DNA of 6,232 nucleotides from Ferrimicrobium sp. (lineage in GTDB: Bacteria > Actinomycetota > Acidimicrobiia > Acidimicrobiales > Acidimicrobiaceae), in the NCBI GenBank assembly GCA_027365375.1, contig DAHXNM010000234.1, positions 1-6,232 on the forward strand, given 5' to 3'. The notes beneath the pieces are model-generated. The model saw only the letters and a program-made list of their open reading frames with translations. It was not told the origin of the DNA and searched no databases. The translations under genes were made by a program, and so were the position numbers. Positions 1 to 5,485 of the stretch are shown here, piece by piece. The stretch's first letter is position 1; each line of letters begins with the position of its first letter.

Positions 1-172
1 CGAATACTCATACTTGTATTATTGGTTGAGGGTCTGACAGTCTTGACGGATACGGAGAAATCCAGCTCAGTATGCGCCTATCCATCCCCACCCTCACGGA
101 CGGAGTCTTCCGGCGATCTCTGATAAACTCAGGCCCCTCGCAACAGAGGCTCGATCTCAGGAGGTGCAGCTT
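1..172. other. Non-coding flank downstream of the SDR gene
   Basis: This stretch lies beyond the stop codon of the minus-strand dehydrogenase gene and holds no coding frame I can support. The first 30 bases are AT-richer than the rest and contain a small inverted repeat, AATAC at 3-7 and GTATT at 16-20. Between about 130 and 155 a four-base-pair CCTC/GAGG hairpin can be drawn, but no T-tract follows it in the direction of the dehydrogenase transcript, so I do not call a terminator. Confidence 0.4.
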
Positions 173-943
173 TTAGGCCGGTGGATCAAATCGACCATCG
201 GCTGCGAGCCAACCACCGTCGACGACCAGATACGAGCCGGTGACGTACGAGCTCGCATCAGACGCTAGAAAAACAACTGCTCCTACCATCTCTGATGGTT
301 GTGCCCACCTCCCCAGCATGGTCTTATCTCGATATGCCTCATACCAGCTCGTATTACTTTTGATCTGCTCGGTCAGCGGAGTCTCAACAACACCAGGAGC
401 GATTGCATTGGCTCGCACTCCTTGGGGTCCAAGCTCAGCTGCCAGAACCTTAAGCATCTGAAGCACTCCTGCCTTCGTCGCCGCATAGACCGCCTGACCA
501 GGCTCTACAACCTGAGCTCGGATACTCGAGAACGCGATAATGCTCCCGCCACCATTGGCCGCCATCGCGCGCCCGAAATCACGCATCACACGAAAGTTGC
601 CCTTCAGATTGATCTCGATCACTCGATCAAACTCGTCGTCACTGACCTCGGTAATACGTTTACGTACGTTGATGGCCGGCGTCGACACAACGATGTCAGG
701 CGTACCAAAGGTCGACAGCAGGTTGGAGCTCGCTCCAGGATCGGCGACGTCGAAGTGAAACGACCGGGATCCGGAGATATCGGCCGCGACCTGTTCAACC
801 GCCTCATCATTGATGTCGGCACACCAAACCTCGGCTCCAAAGGCCGACAGCCCTTTCGCTGAGGCGGCTCCTATCCCACTTCCGGCTCCGATCACCAAAG
901 CACGCTTCCCACTGAGATCAAATAGTCGCGCAAAATCCTCCAT
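173..943 (-). CDS. SDR family NAD(P)-dependent oxidoreductase
   Basis: A 256-residue classical short-chain dehydrogenase/reductase, the usual length for the family; it should be a soluble cytoplasmic enzyme that oxidises an alcohol or reduces a ketone. The Rossmann glycine motif is GAGSGIG at residues 19-25. Asp43 at the end of the second strand suggests NAD(H) rather than NADP(H), and Asp65 matches the adenine-contacting position. The catalytic set is complete: Asn112, Ser140, Tyr153 and Lys157 (YAATK), followed by the PG loop at 183-184. The usual NNAG motif is replaced by STPA (87-90), followed by IN, a variant I associate with a gluconate 5-dehydrogenase-like subgroup. The substrate is not readable. 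I chose ATG at 943 over the in-frame GTG at 946 because AAGGAGG (plus-strand 948-954) then has a 4-nt spacer instead of 1 nt. The gene is divergent from the isomerase-like gene at 1076. Confidence 0.93.
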   Translation of the reverse strand: MEDFARLFDLSGKRALVIGAGSGIGAASAKGLSAFGAEVWCADINDEAVEQVAADISGSRSFHFDVADPGASSNLLSTFGTPDIVVSTPAINVRKRITEVSDDEFDRVIEINLKGNFRVMRDFGRAMAANGGGSIIAFSSIRAQVVEPGQAVYAATKAGVLQMLKVLAAELGPQGVRANAIAPGVVETPLTEQIKSNTSWYEAYRDKTMLGRWAQPSEMVGAVVFLASDASSYVTGSYLVVDGGWLAADGRFDPPA

Positions 944-947
944 CACC

Positions 948-954
948 CCTCCTT
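948..954 (-). promoter_or_regulatory. Ribosome-binding site of the SDR gene
   Basis: The plus-strand bases CCTCCTT read AAGGAGG on the coding strand, a near-perfect Shine-Dalgarno. The spacer is 4 nt to the ATG at 943 and only 1 nt to the GTG at 946, which favours the ATG. Confidence 0.75.
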
Positions 955-992
955 CGTAGTGTCTCTACCTTATCCTCGGTTCATCTAGCCTG

Positions 993-1005
993 GGGTTACG
1001 AACCC
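993..1005. promoter_or_regulatory. Short dyad GGGTT-ACG-AACCC in the divergent intergenic region
   Basis: A 13-bp inverted repeat with two 5-bp arms and a 3-bp centre, about 50 bp from the SDR start and 71 bp from the isomerase-like start. It could be a binding site for a dimeric regulator of the SDR promoter. Dyads this short are common by chance, so this is only a candidate. Confidence 0.3.
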
Positions 1006-1013
1006 AATGCCAG

Positions 1014-1043
1014 TTGACCAATAGCCTCCGAAAGACGCACTTT
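1014..1043 (+). promoter_or_regulatory. Possible promoter for the isomerase-like gene
   Basis: TTGACC at 1014-1019 resembles a -35 box. With an 18-bp spacer the -10 position is CACTTT (1038-1043), which keeps only the conserved second A and last T of the consensus. If real, transcription would begin around 1050, inside the palindrome at 1042-1057, as expected for a repressed promoter. The -10 match is weak. Confidence 0.27.
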
Positions 1044-1057
1044 CGCACTAGTGCGAA
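1042..1057. promoter_or_regulatory. Perfect 16-bp palindrome, probable repressor operator
   Basis: TTCGCACTAGTGCGAA equals its own reverse complement with no mismatch and no spacer, and ends 18 nt before the ATG at 1076. An extra direct copy of the half-site CGCACT sits just upstream at 1036-1041, 8 bp (under one helical turn) from the copy inside the palindrome. Length, symmetry and position fit an operator for a dimeric helix-turn-helix repressor of TetR, MarR or GntR type. That assignment is inference, because no regulator gene lies in the window. It could control the isomerase/zinc-ribbon pair, or both divergent directions. Confidence 0.6.
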
Positions 1058-1075
1058 TAGAGAAAAGGAACCGCC

Positions 1076-1810
1076 ATGGACGCCGAACGACTTCTCACAA
1101 TCGACACCCTGATGGGCAGCATCGAACAACGAGCTACTCAACTCACAGGATCAGACCCGGTGCCAACCTGTCCGGAGTGGGATGTGAACGCACTCATTAG
1201 CCACCTGGCTGTTGTCCTCTCTCGGATGAGGATTCGAATCGAGACCAACGCCGATCCAGATACGATGCCATCGACGCCCCCTAATGGCATGACGCCACCA
1301 GAGTGGCTCTCGCTAAGCTACCGGGAGCTTACAACGACGTTCCTTAACCATGAACCAGAAGACCCGGCATGGAACTGGACTGGAGAGAATCAGATCGTCG
1401 GTTGGTACATTCGTCGACTCGCTCACGAACTCGCCATTCATCTCGTTGATCTAGACGCCGCCTCGCCCTCATCCACGCCACCCGAAGAACTTGGTATCGA
1501 TGCAGCGTTAGCTGCTGATGGGCTCGATGAGTTGCTCACCGTCTTTTTGCCGACACGCAACCCACGGAGCCTTCATCCCATGGAGCATCACGTGCTCGCG
1601 CTGACTCCCACCGATGGTCCAGGACAGCCTTGGTATGTCGAACTCAACGGCCTCGAGATCTCGGCTGGGCACGACGAAAAACCAACAGATGCCACCATCA
1701 AGGGAAGCAGCGTTGCACTCTACCTTTTTGGCTGGAATCGCCCTGCAGAGGGAATCACCGCAACTGGAAACTCCACCGCAATCCGAGACTTCTCGGGCAT
1801 TCCTCGCTGA
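1076..1810 (+). CDS. Mycothiol-dependent maleylpyruvate isomerase family protein
   Basis: A 244-residue protein of the MDMPI/DinB-like superfamily. The N-terminal metal-binding helical-bundle domain carries VPTCPEWDVNALISHL (29-44), matching the family's CPxWxVxDLxxHL pattern, and RRLAHELAIHLVDLD (113-127). His43, Glu118 and His122 fit the three metal ligands known in the corynebacterial enzyme, including the ExxxH spacing. The C-terminal part (about 185-240) has the usual ATIKGSSVALYLFGWNR strand-helix segment. Characterised members isomerise maleylpyruvate to fumarylpyruvate using mycothiol in gentisate breakdown, but many relatives are uncharacterised mycothiol-dependent enzymes. No gentisate dioxygenase or fumarylpyruvate hydrolase is nearby, so the reaction is open. 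The ATG has an AAGGAA Shine-Dalgarno (1065-1070) with a 5-nt spacer. The gene runs 5 nt short of the zinc-ribbon gene and is probably co-transcribed with it. Confidence 0.88.
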   Translation: MDAERLLTIDTLMGSIEQRATQLTGSDPVPTCPEWDVNALISHLAVVLSRMRIRIETNADPDTMPSTPPNGMTPPEWLSLSYRELTTTFLNHEPEDPAWNWTGENQIVGWYIRRLAHELAIHLVDLDAASPSSTPPEELGIDAALAADGLDELLTVFLPTRNPRSLHPMEHHVLALTPTDGPGQPWYVELNGLEISAGHDEKPTDATIKGSSVALYLFGWNRPAEGITATGNSTAIRDFSGIPR

Positions 1811-1815
1811 TCAAA

Positions 1816-2013
1816 ATGGTCAATCCCCTTGGACAACCCTTTCGGTTGTCAGAAGAGATAACTTGTATCGACTGCTTGGGTCGAGCTTTTTTGATGTCTC
1901 GGTCCTATCCGGATGAACCTCTCGCCGTCGGTGACGTGCTCAGCTACAGGTGCCAAGATTGTGGAGATAGGTGGGACCTCGTCGTCGAGGAGGATGATCT
2001 CGATCCGGACTGA
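1816..2013 (+). CDS. Small zinc-ribbon protein (two CxxC knuckles)
   Basis: A 65-residue reading frame opening 5 nt after the isomerase-like stop. It has two CxxC pairs, CIDC at 17-20 and CQDC at 46-49, about 25 residues apart, the layout of a single zinc ribbon binding one Zn(II). The second knuckle is followed by GDRWDLVVEEDD and an acidic tail (EEDDLDPD), and the middle holds YPDEPLAVGDVLSYRC. There is no signal peptide or membrane segment. The composition looks like a real protein. Such proteins often bind nucleic acid or partner proteins, but I cannot assign a function. The start at 1816 has no clear Shine-Dalgarno, so it may depend on translational coupling to the upstream gene. The frame is open upstream of 1816, but that part only shadows the isomerase-like gene. 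Confidence 0.72.
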   Translation: MVNPLGQPFRLSEEITCIDCLGRAFLMSRSYPDEPLAVGDVLSYRCQDCGDRWDLVVEEDDLDPD

Positions 2014-2027
2014 CAAAAACCATTGAA

Positions 2028-2059
2028 GCGCCGGCAGGACGGCTGCAATCTGCTTGTTT
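2028..2059 (+). terminator. Weak candidate terminator after the zinc-ribbon gene
   Basis: Starting 14 nt past the stop, GCGCCG (2028-2033) pairs with CGGCTGC (2040-2046) if one T is bulged, around a 6-nt loop. The following bases, AATCTGCTTGTTT, are T-rich but not a clean run. The position suits the end of the isomerase/zinc-ribbon unit; the stem is short, so confidence is low. Confidence 0.33.
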
Positions 2060-2142
2060 GATGAGGCGCCTCTGCTGACCAGACAACCAGCACTCACCTC
2101 CTGTATCGACGCCAAACATTGCTGCTTTCGTACAGATTGCAA

Positions 2143-2161
2143 GCGGAGCACTTATCTCCGC
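2143..2161. repeat. Perfect 6-bp hairpin GCGGAG/CTCCGC
   Basis: Arms at 2143-2148 and 2156-2161 pair fully around a 7-nt loop (CACTTAT). There is no T-tract on the plus side. It may be part of a folded RNA or a chance stem. Confidence 0.3.
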
Positions 2162-2199
2162 CCCCTCGAGGACCACTCCGCTTCGGCTAGAAGGAAGGC

Positions 2200-2209
2200 G
2201 GTCGCGACC
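2200..2209. repeat. 10-bp palindrome GGTCGCGACC
   Basis: Perfectly self-complementary. Three further pairs (AGG at 2196-2198 with CCT at 2211-2213) follow after one mismatch on each side, giving an 18-bp imperfect dyad. It lies far from any start codon, so an operator role is not supported by position. Confidence 0.3.
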
Positions 2210-2241
2210 TCCTCTCGGCCGTGGAGGACGGAACTCCCTTC

Positions 2242-2255
2242 ACCGCTCACGCGGT
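2242..2255. repeat. Hairpin ACCGC-TCAC-GCGGT
   Basis: A 5-bp perfect stem with a tetraloop inside the gene-free region. No U-tract follows. It is one of several small stems here that could belong to a structured transcript. Confidence 0.25.
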
Positions 2256-2480
2256 CATCGATAGTTGACGCTTCCCTGAGTCGCCATGCCTGACCTCGGT
2301 AGACCTAGCGTGCGATATCCGTCCACGCTCCTCGACCGTATGTCATAGGGTGGTTGAGATTATATTTTCAGCTGCTTTCACGTCTACTCGTCCCTACAGC
2401 CACACGATCAAAGGCAGAAGAAAGCTTTGGTCTTGCGATTCTTCTTGTCCGTGTCTCCACACTCATAGCAACGTAGGCTC

Positions 2481-2506
2481 GTGCACCTAGGTTTATTTAA
2501 ATAGGT
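2481..2506. repeat. Nested palindromes around an AT-rich core
   Basis: GTGCAC (2481-2486), ACCTAGGT (2485-2492) and TATTTAAATA (2494-2503) are each perfect palindromes, packed end to end. In addition ACCTA (2485-2489) pairs with TAGGT (2502-2506) around the AT core. This is the most AT-rich spot in the gap and could be a protein-binding or promoter region; no -35 partner is clear. Confidence 0.33.
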
Positions 2507-2621
2507 CGCAAGGGCTGCATCTCAGATCTGCAGGAAGATAGTCCGTGTTTCTGGTCGTCATCTTGTCCTTACAAACCCAAGATCTGTCTTGTTGAATCGA
2601 TGCGATTGCTTAAGGATTACC

Positions 2622-2648
2622 GGCACCGAGTGCAAGATCCTCGGCTCC
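2622..2648. repeat. Interrupted hairpin in the importer upstream region
   Basis: CCGAG (2626-2630) pairs with CTCGG (2640-2644) around a 9-nt loop. GG (2622-2623) pairs with CC (2647-2648) across a 2x2 internal loop. If the importer transcript starts upstream of 2620 this would sit in its leader. Confidence 0.27.
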
Positions 2649-2699
2649 ATAGCCTGACCTTATCACCACCGAATCCGTCAGCCATTCAACGCCTCCTAA

Positions 2700-2723
2700 G
2701 GTCGGGACGGGGTCGGGGAAAGG
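2700..2723 (+). other. G-rich stretch with five closely spaced G-runs
   Basis: Runs of 2, 3, 4, 4 and 2 Gs are separated by 2-3 nt loops. Four or five runs at this spacing could form a two-layer G-quadruplex in the coding-strand DNA or in RNA. It lies about 95 nt upstream of the preferred substrate-binding-protein start. The 9-mer AGGCTAAGT overlaps its end (2721-2729) and recurs at 2772-2780. Confidence 0.25.
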
Positions 2724-2803
2724 CTAAGTAGTACCCAAATGCACACTGATCGCTCGTTACTGTCAGTTTATAGGCTAAGTTTAGATGCGTTGGGATCGAC
2801 AAT

Positions 2804-2812
2804 GAGAGGGGG
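2804..2812 (+). promoter_or_regulatory. Ribosome-binding site that decides the substrate-binding-protein start
   Basis: The purine run GAGAGGGGG contains GAGG at 2806-2809, 7 nt before the GTG at 2817. The alternative ATGs at 2739 and 2802 have no Shine-Dalgarno at a normal distance; the nearest purine run for 2739 ends about 15 nt away. This favours GTG 2817. Confidence 0.5.
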
Positions 2813-2816
2813 AGGG

Positions 2817-4394
2817 GTGACTCATTCGCTTCGGCACCTAGCACGGTTAGCAGCATTGGTCACTAGCGCGACGCTCATGCTCGCAGCCTGTGGATCATCG
2901 AGCACGTCAACAACATCCTCAACGAACAAAAGTACTCCGCTTCAGACCCTCACCATCGGTTCGTCAAATGTTTTCCCGCCAACCTTGAACCCCACGGCGA
3001 ATGCCTCACAAGCTATCGATGAGGTGATCGACTACAACGTGCTCCAACATCTTGTTCAACTCGCGCCCAACGGATCGATAGTACCGGTGCTGGCCAGCTC
3101 CTATACCGTGAGTGATGCGAACAGGGTCTACACGTTCACGATTCGTAAAGGTGTAAAGTTCTCAAACGGCAATCCGCTTACACCGGCGGATGTTGTTTTT
3201 AGCTTGAAGCGCGTGTACGCCCCTGGATCGACCTACCCCTACGGCAAAATTTTTGATGTCTCATCGGTGAATCAAGTCGGTTCTGACCAGGTTCGAGTAA
3301 CCTTGACGACCCCAAGCTGGAACTGGCTCTACGACTTGGCCACCTACTCCAACGGCGTCATACTCGATCCGTCTACCATCTCAACAATGGCAACCGATCC
3401 CATCGGCACTGGACCTTTTAAGGTAACTGGCGAAGTCTCTAACTACTCGGTCACCTTGGCAAGGAACTCCCAGTATTGGGGGTACAAACCTCACGTCTCC
3501 GGAGTGGTCTTCCGCTACTTCTCTAACGCCGATTCCTTGAATGCTGCCTTGCAAAGCGGTCAGGTCAACATGATAGACAACCTCTCCGCCCCGTCAGATG
3601 CGACGCTCTTCAAATCCAATCCTAAGTTCAAGGTAGTGTCGAGCCTAACAAATGGCAAGGTGCAGATGACCCTGAACAACACCTATGGGCCCCTGAAGAA
3701 CAAGCTCGTGCGCCAAGCTATCTTGTTTGCGACCGACCGCAAGGCGATCATGGATGCCGCCTCCGGAGGCTACGGCCTGATCGACGGCACCGATACGGTG
3801 CCAGCCGATCCGTACTATCTCAACCTCGCTCACGAGTACTCATACAACGTCAAAACAGCCAGAAAGCTGATGGCAAAAGCAGGGTACGCCAAAGGCTTCA
3901 ATCTCCAACTCGTACTCCCGCCGTACTTCTATGCGAAGTTGGCGGCCCCACTGATCGTCTCCGAACTTGGAGCCATTGGCATCAAGGTAAGTGTCTCCAC
4001 TATCGACTTTCCACTCTGGATCTCGCAGGTCTTTGAGGGTGGCAACTTCCAAGCAACCATTATCGATCAGGCTGAGGGTCGTGACGTCTCCAACTACGGA
4101 ACCACCGGTTACTACTGGCACTACGCCAAGACGCCAGAGGTTGCGAGCGAACTCACCGCCGCCAACGATGCACCTACCAAGGCACAGTGGATTGCGGGCT
4201 ATCAGAAGGTTCTCAAACAGATCACCTCCGATGCGGTCAATGATTGGCTCTACATAGCGCCTTTCATAACTGTTATCGACAAGAACATCGTGGGTATTCC
4301 TACCACCGCTTACACGGAGTCCTACAACCTCTCCTATGTCGGCATCGGTGGCAGCATACCTACCTCGGCACAGCATCTCGGTTATCTCAGCTAA
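2817..4394 (+). CDS. ABC importer substrate-binding lipoprotein, family 5 (peptide/nickel type)
   Basis: A 525-residue extracytoplasmic binding protein, tethered to the membrane by lipid, that captures the ligand for the permeases encoded next. From the GTG at 2817 a compact signal peptide follows: a basic start with RHLAR, a hydrophobic core and the lipobox LAAC ending at Cys25. A Ser/Thr-rich linker covers about 26-40. The body carries the family 5 signature around 105-133 (YTFTIRKGVKFSNGNPLTPA then DVVFSLKRV), GTGPFKV at 197-203, and PLKNKLVRQAILFATDRKAI at 292-311. Length is normal for DppA/OppA-like proteins. In-frame ATGs at 2739 and 2802 would add 26 or 5 residues before a signal peptide that is already complete. 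The ligand is unknown: oligopeptides are the family default, but relatives bind nickel chelates, opines and sugars. It is first in an operon with 4472 and 5482, with a 77-nt gap and no terminator before the permease. Confidence 0.92.
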   Translation: MTHSLRHLARLAALVTSATLMLAACGSSSTSTTSSTNKSTPLQTLTIGSSNVFPPTLNPTANASQAIDEVIDYNVLQHLVQLAPNGSIVPVLASSYTVSDANRVYTFTIRKGVKFSNGNPLTPADVVFSLKRVYAPGSTYPYGKIFDVSSVNQVGSDQVRVTLTTPSWNWLYDLATYSNGVILDPSTISTMATDPIGTGPFKVTGEVSNYSVTLARNSQYWGYKPHVSGVVFRYFSNADSLNAALQSGQVNMIDNLSAPSDATLFKSNPKFKVVSSLTNGKVQMTLNNTYGPLKNKLVRQAILFATDRKAIMDAASGGYGLIDGTDTVPADPYYLNLAHEYSYNVKTARKLMAKAGYAKGFNLQLVLPPYFYAKLAAPLIVSELGAIGIKVSVSTIDFPLWISQVFEGGNFQATIIDQAEGRDVSNYGTTGYYWHYAKTPEVASELTAANDAPTKAQWIAGYQKVLKQITSDAVNDWLYIAPFITVIDKNIVGIPTTAYTESYNLSYVGIGGSIPTSAQHLGYLS

Positions 4395-4458
4395 CTCGAT
4401 CTTGCCTGTGACATACTGGTGCCAAACGGTGCATCTGGTCATCATGAACGAACCACCT

Positions 4459-4466
4459 AAGGAGGA
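4459..4466 (+). promoter_or_regulatory. Strong ribosome-binding site of the first permease
   Basis: AAGGAGGA lies 5-6 nt before a GTG codon at 4472, an almost ideal Shine-Dalgarno, which settles this start although it is not ATG. Confidence 0.8.
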
Positions 4467-4471
4467 GAGCT

Positions 4472-5485
4472 GTGCAGATCGCTGAGCTTCCTGTCGTAGG
4501 CGATGCTACCCCTAGGGTGAGGGGCAACCAGCACGAACTTTTACGGTTCCTCGTAAGACGTATCGCTTCACTGTTGATCACCATGTTTCTAGCCTCTGTG
4601 CTCGTCTTTTGGATTCTCAACATCCTGCCGGGCAAACCAGCACAGGTGATTCTCGGCACTCAAGCGACCCCAAGCTCCGTGGCAGCTCTGACGGCTAAGC
4701 TTGGACTGAACAAGCCGCTCGTTGATCAGTACGCACATTGGATATACGGACTCATCACCCTGCATCTCGGCAACTCCTATATCTCATCACAGCCCATAGC
4801 CCCCGTGCTCGGAGCTGCCCTGGAGGTCACCGGGCCGCTCGTCCTGGGTGGACTCCTAGTTGGGATCATCATCGCCGTTCCTCTTGGAATCGCGAGTGCA
4901 GTCCGCCACGCCAAAAAATCAGGAGTCGTGCTATCGGGCCTCGCACAGATTGGTATCGCAGTGCCGAATTTCGTACTCGGAATCCTACTCATTATCGTGT
5001 TTGCGGTCGATCTCAAGCTACTACCAGCAAGTGGGTTCACCGTCTGGTCAACGAGCATCACCGGAGCACTGCAATCGCTGATTCTGCCCGCTATCTCTCT
5101 CGGACTCGTTGAAGGTGCGATCCTTGCCCGCTATTTTCGCACCTCGGTTGTGGAGGTTCTCGAGGCGGACTACCTCCGCACCGCTCGCGCTAAGGGTCTC
5201 CGGCCAAATCAAGCTCTAATTCGCCATGGGCTTCGCAACGCGAGCATCCCGGTACTCACCGTCCTTGGTCTAGAGCTTTCGGGCCTCATCATCGGAGCGG
5301 TGGTGATCGAAGCTGTCTTCACTCTTCCGGGCCTTGGCAGCCTACTACTCTCTAGCGTGGCAAATCGCGATCTAATCACCGTCCAAGATATCGTGATGCT
5401 CGTCGCGACCACTGTACTCGTCGTCAACCTCATCGTCGATATTCTCTATCGGATCATCGACCCGCGCATGGGGCTGCGTTCATGA
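4472..5485 (+). CDS. ABC importer permease, DppB/OppB type
   Basis: A 337-residue integral membrane subunit forming half of the translocation channel. A first membrane helix at about 28-50 (LLITMFLASVLVFWILNILP) is followed by an external loop with the family pattern AALTAKLGLNKPLVDQY (71-87). Further helices lie at about 121-142, 152-180, 200-220, 262-285 and 303-325. The cytoplasmic EAA loop, which docks the ATPase, reads EADYLRTARAKGLRPNQALI (231-250), continuing RHGLRNASIPVLT. The protein ends with the usual DPRMGLRS tail. The N-terminus is about 20 residues longer than many homologues, but the Shine-Dalgarno supports the GTG start. The stop overlaps the next ATG by 4 nt (ATGA), so translation is probably coupled and the two permeases made in equal amounts as a heterodimer. 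Confidence 0.95.
   Translation: MQIAELPVVGDATPRVRGNQHELLRFLVRRIASLLITMFLASVLVFWILNILPGKPAQVILGTQATPSSVAALTAKLGLNKPLVDQYAHWIYGLITLHLGNSYISSQPIAPVLGAALEVTGPLVLGGLLVGIIIAVPLGIASAVRHAKKSGVVLSGLAQIGIAVPNFVLGILLIIVFAVDLKLLPASGFTVWSTSITGALQSLILPAISLGLVEGAILARYFRTSVVEVLEADYLRTARAKGLRPNQALIRHGLRNASIPVLTVLGLELSGLIIGAVVIEAVFTLPGLGSLLLSSVANRDLITVQDIVMLVATTVLVVNLIVDILYRIIDPRMGLRS

Larger units (their letters stand above)
2014..2816. other. Long gap with no supported gene, upstream of the importer operon
   Basis: About 800 nt between the zinc-ribbon stop and the preferred start of the substrate-binding protein. Reading frames here, such as a 79-codon one at 2054-2293, have no recognisable motif and irregular composition. 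No tRNA, known riboswitch consensus or transposase remnant was recognised. It contains small perfect stems (2143-2161, 2242-2255, 2307-2329, 2622-2648), palindromes (2200-2209, 2485-2492, 2494-2503) and a G-rich stretch (2700-2723). The importer's promoter and leader must lie here, but no good -35/-10 pair stands out. It could also hold a small RNA or a decayed gene. Confidence 0.5.

Noticed and set aside
128..160. Possible terminator of the SDR gene with CTCAGG direct repeats
   Set aside because: Only four contiguous base pairs and no T-tract in the direction of transcription.
299..862. 187-codon plus-strand frame opposite the SDR gene
   Set aside because: It lies wholly antisense to a gene with a complete SDR motif set and has no recognisable domain or ribosome-binding site.
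1849..2176. Two overlapping minus-strand frames (100 and 78 codons)
   Set aside because: They overlap the zinc-ribbon gene in antisense and share no recognisable protein features; I looked for transposase-like residues and found none.
2054..2293. 79-codon plus-strand frame in the gap
   Set aside because: No motif, no convincing Shine-Dalgarno, and a composition rich in Arg, Ser and Thr typical of random frames.
2461..2560. Riboswitch-like segment (tried against c-di-GMP, cobalamin and SAM consensus elements by eye)
   Set aside because: No conserved core sequence of these classes could be matched.
2721..2780. Direct repeat AGGCTAAGT (2721-2729 and 2772-2780) as an operator or attachment site
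   Set aside because: Nine bases repeated once without symmetry or a flanking integrase; chance cannot be excluded.
4419..4432. Stem GTGCC-AAAC-GGTGC between substrate-binding protein and permease as an attenuator
   Set aside because: Two of five pairs are G-T wobbles and no T-run follows.
3840..4445. 201-codon minus-strand frame
   Set aside because: It is antisense to the well-supported substrate-binding protein and permease leader, with no family motif; a shadow frame.
4444..4485. 13-codon frame starting at the ATG at 4444 in the gap between substrate-binding protein and permease
   Set aside because: Its sequence contains the permease ribosome-binding site, which explains the bases; no initiation signal of its own.
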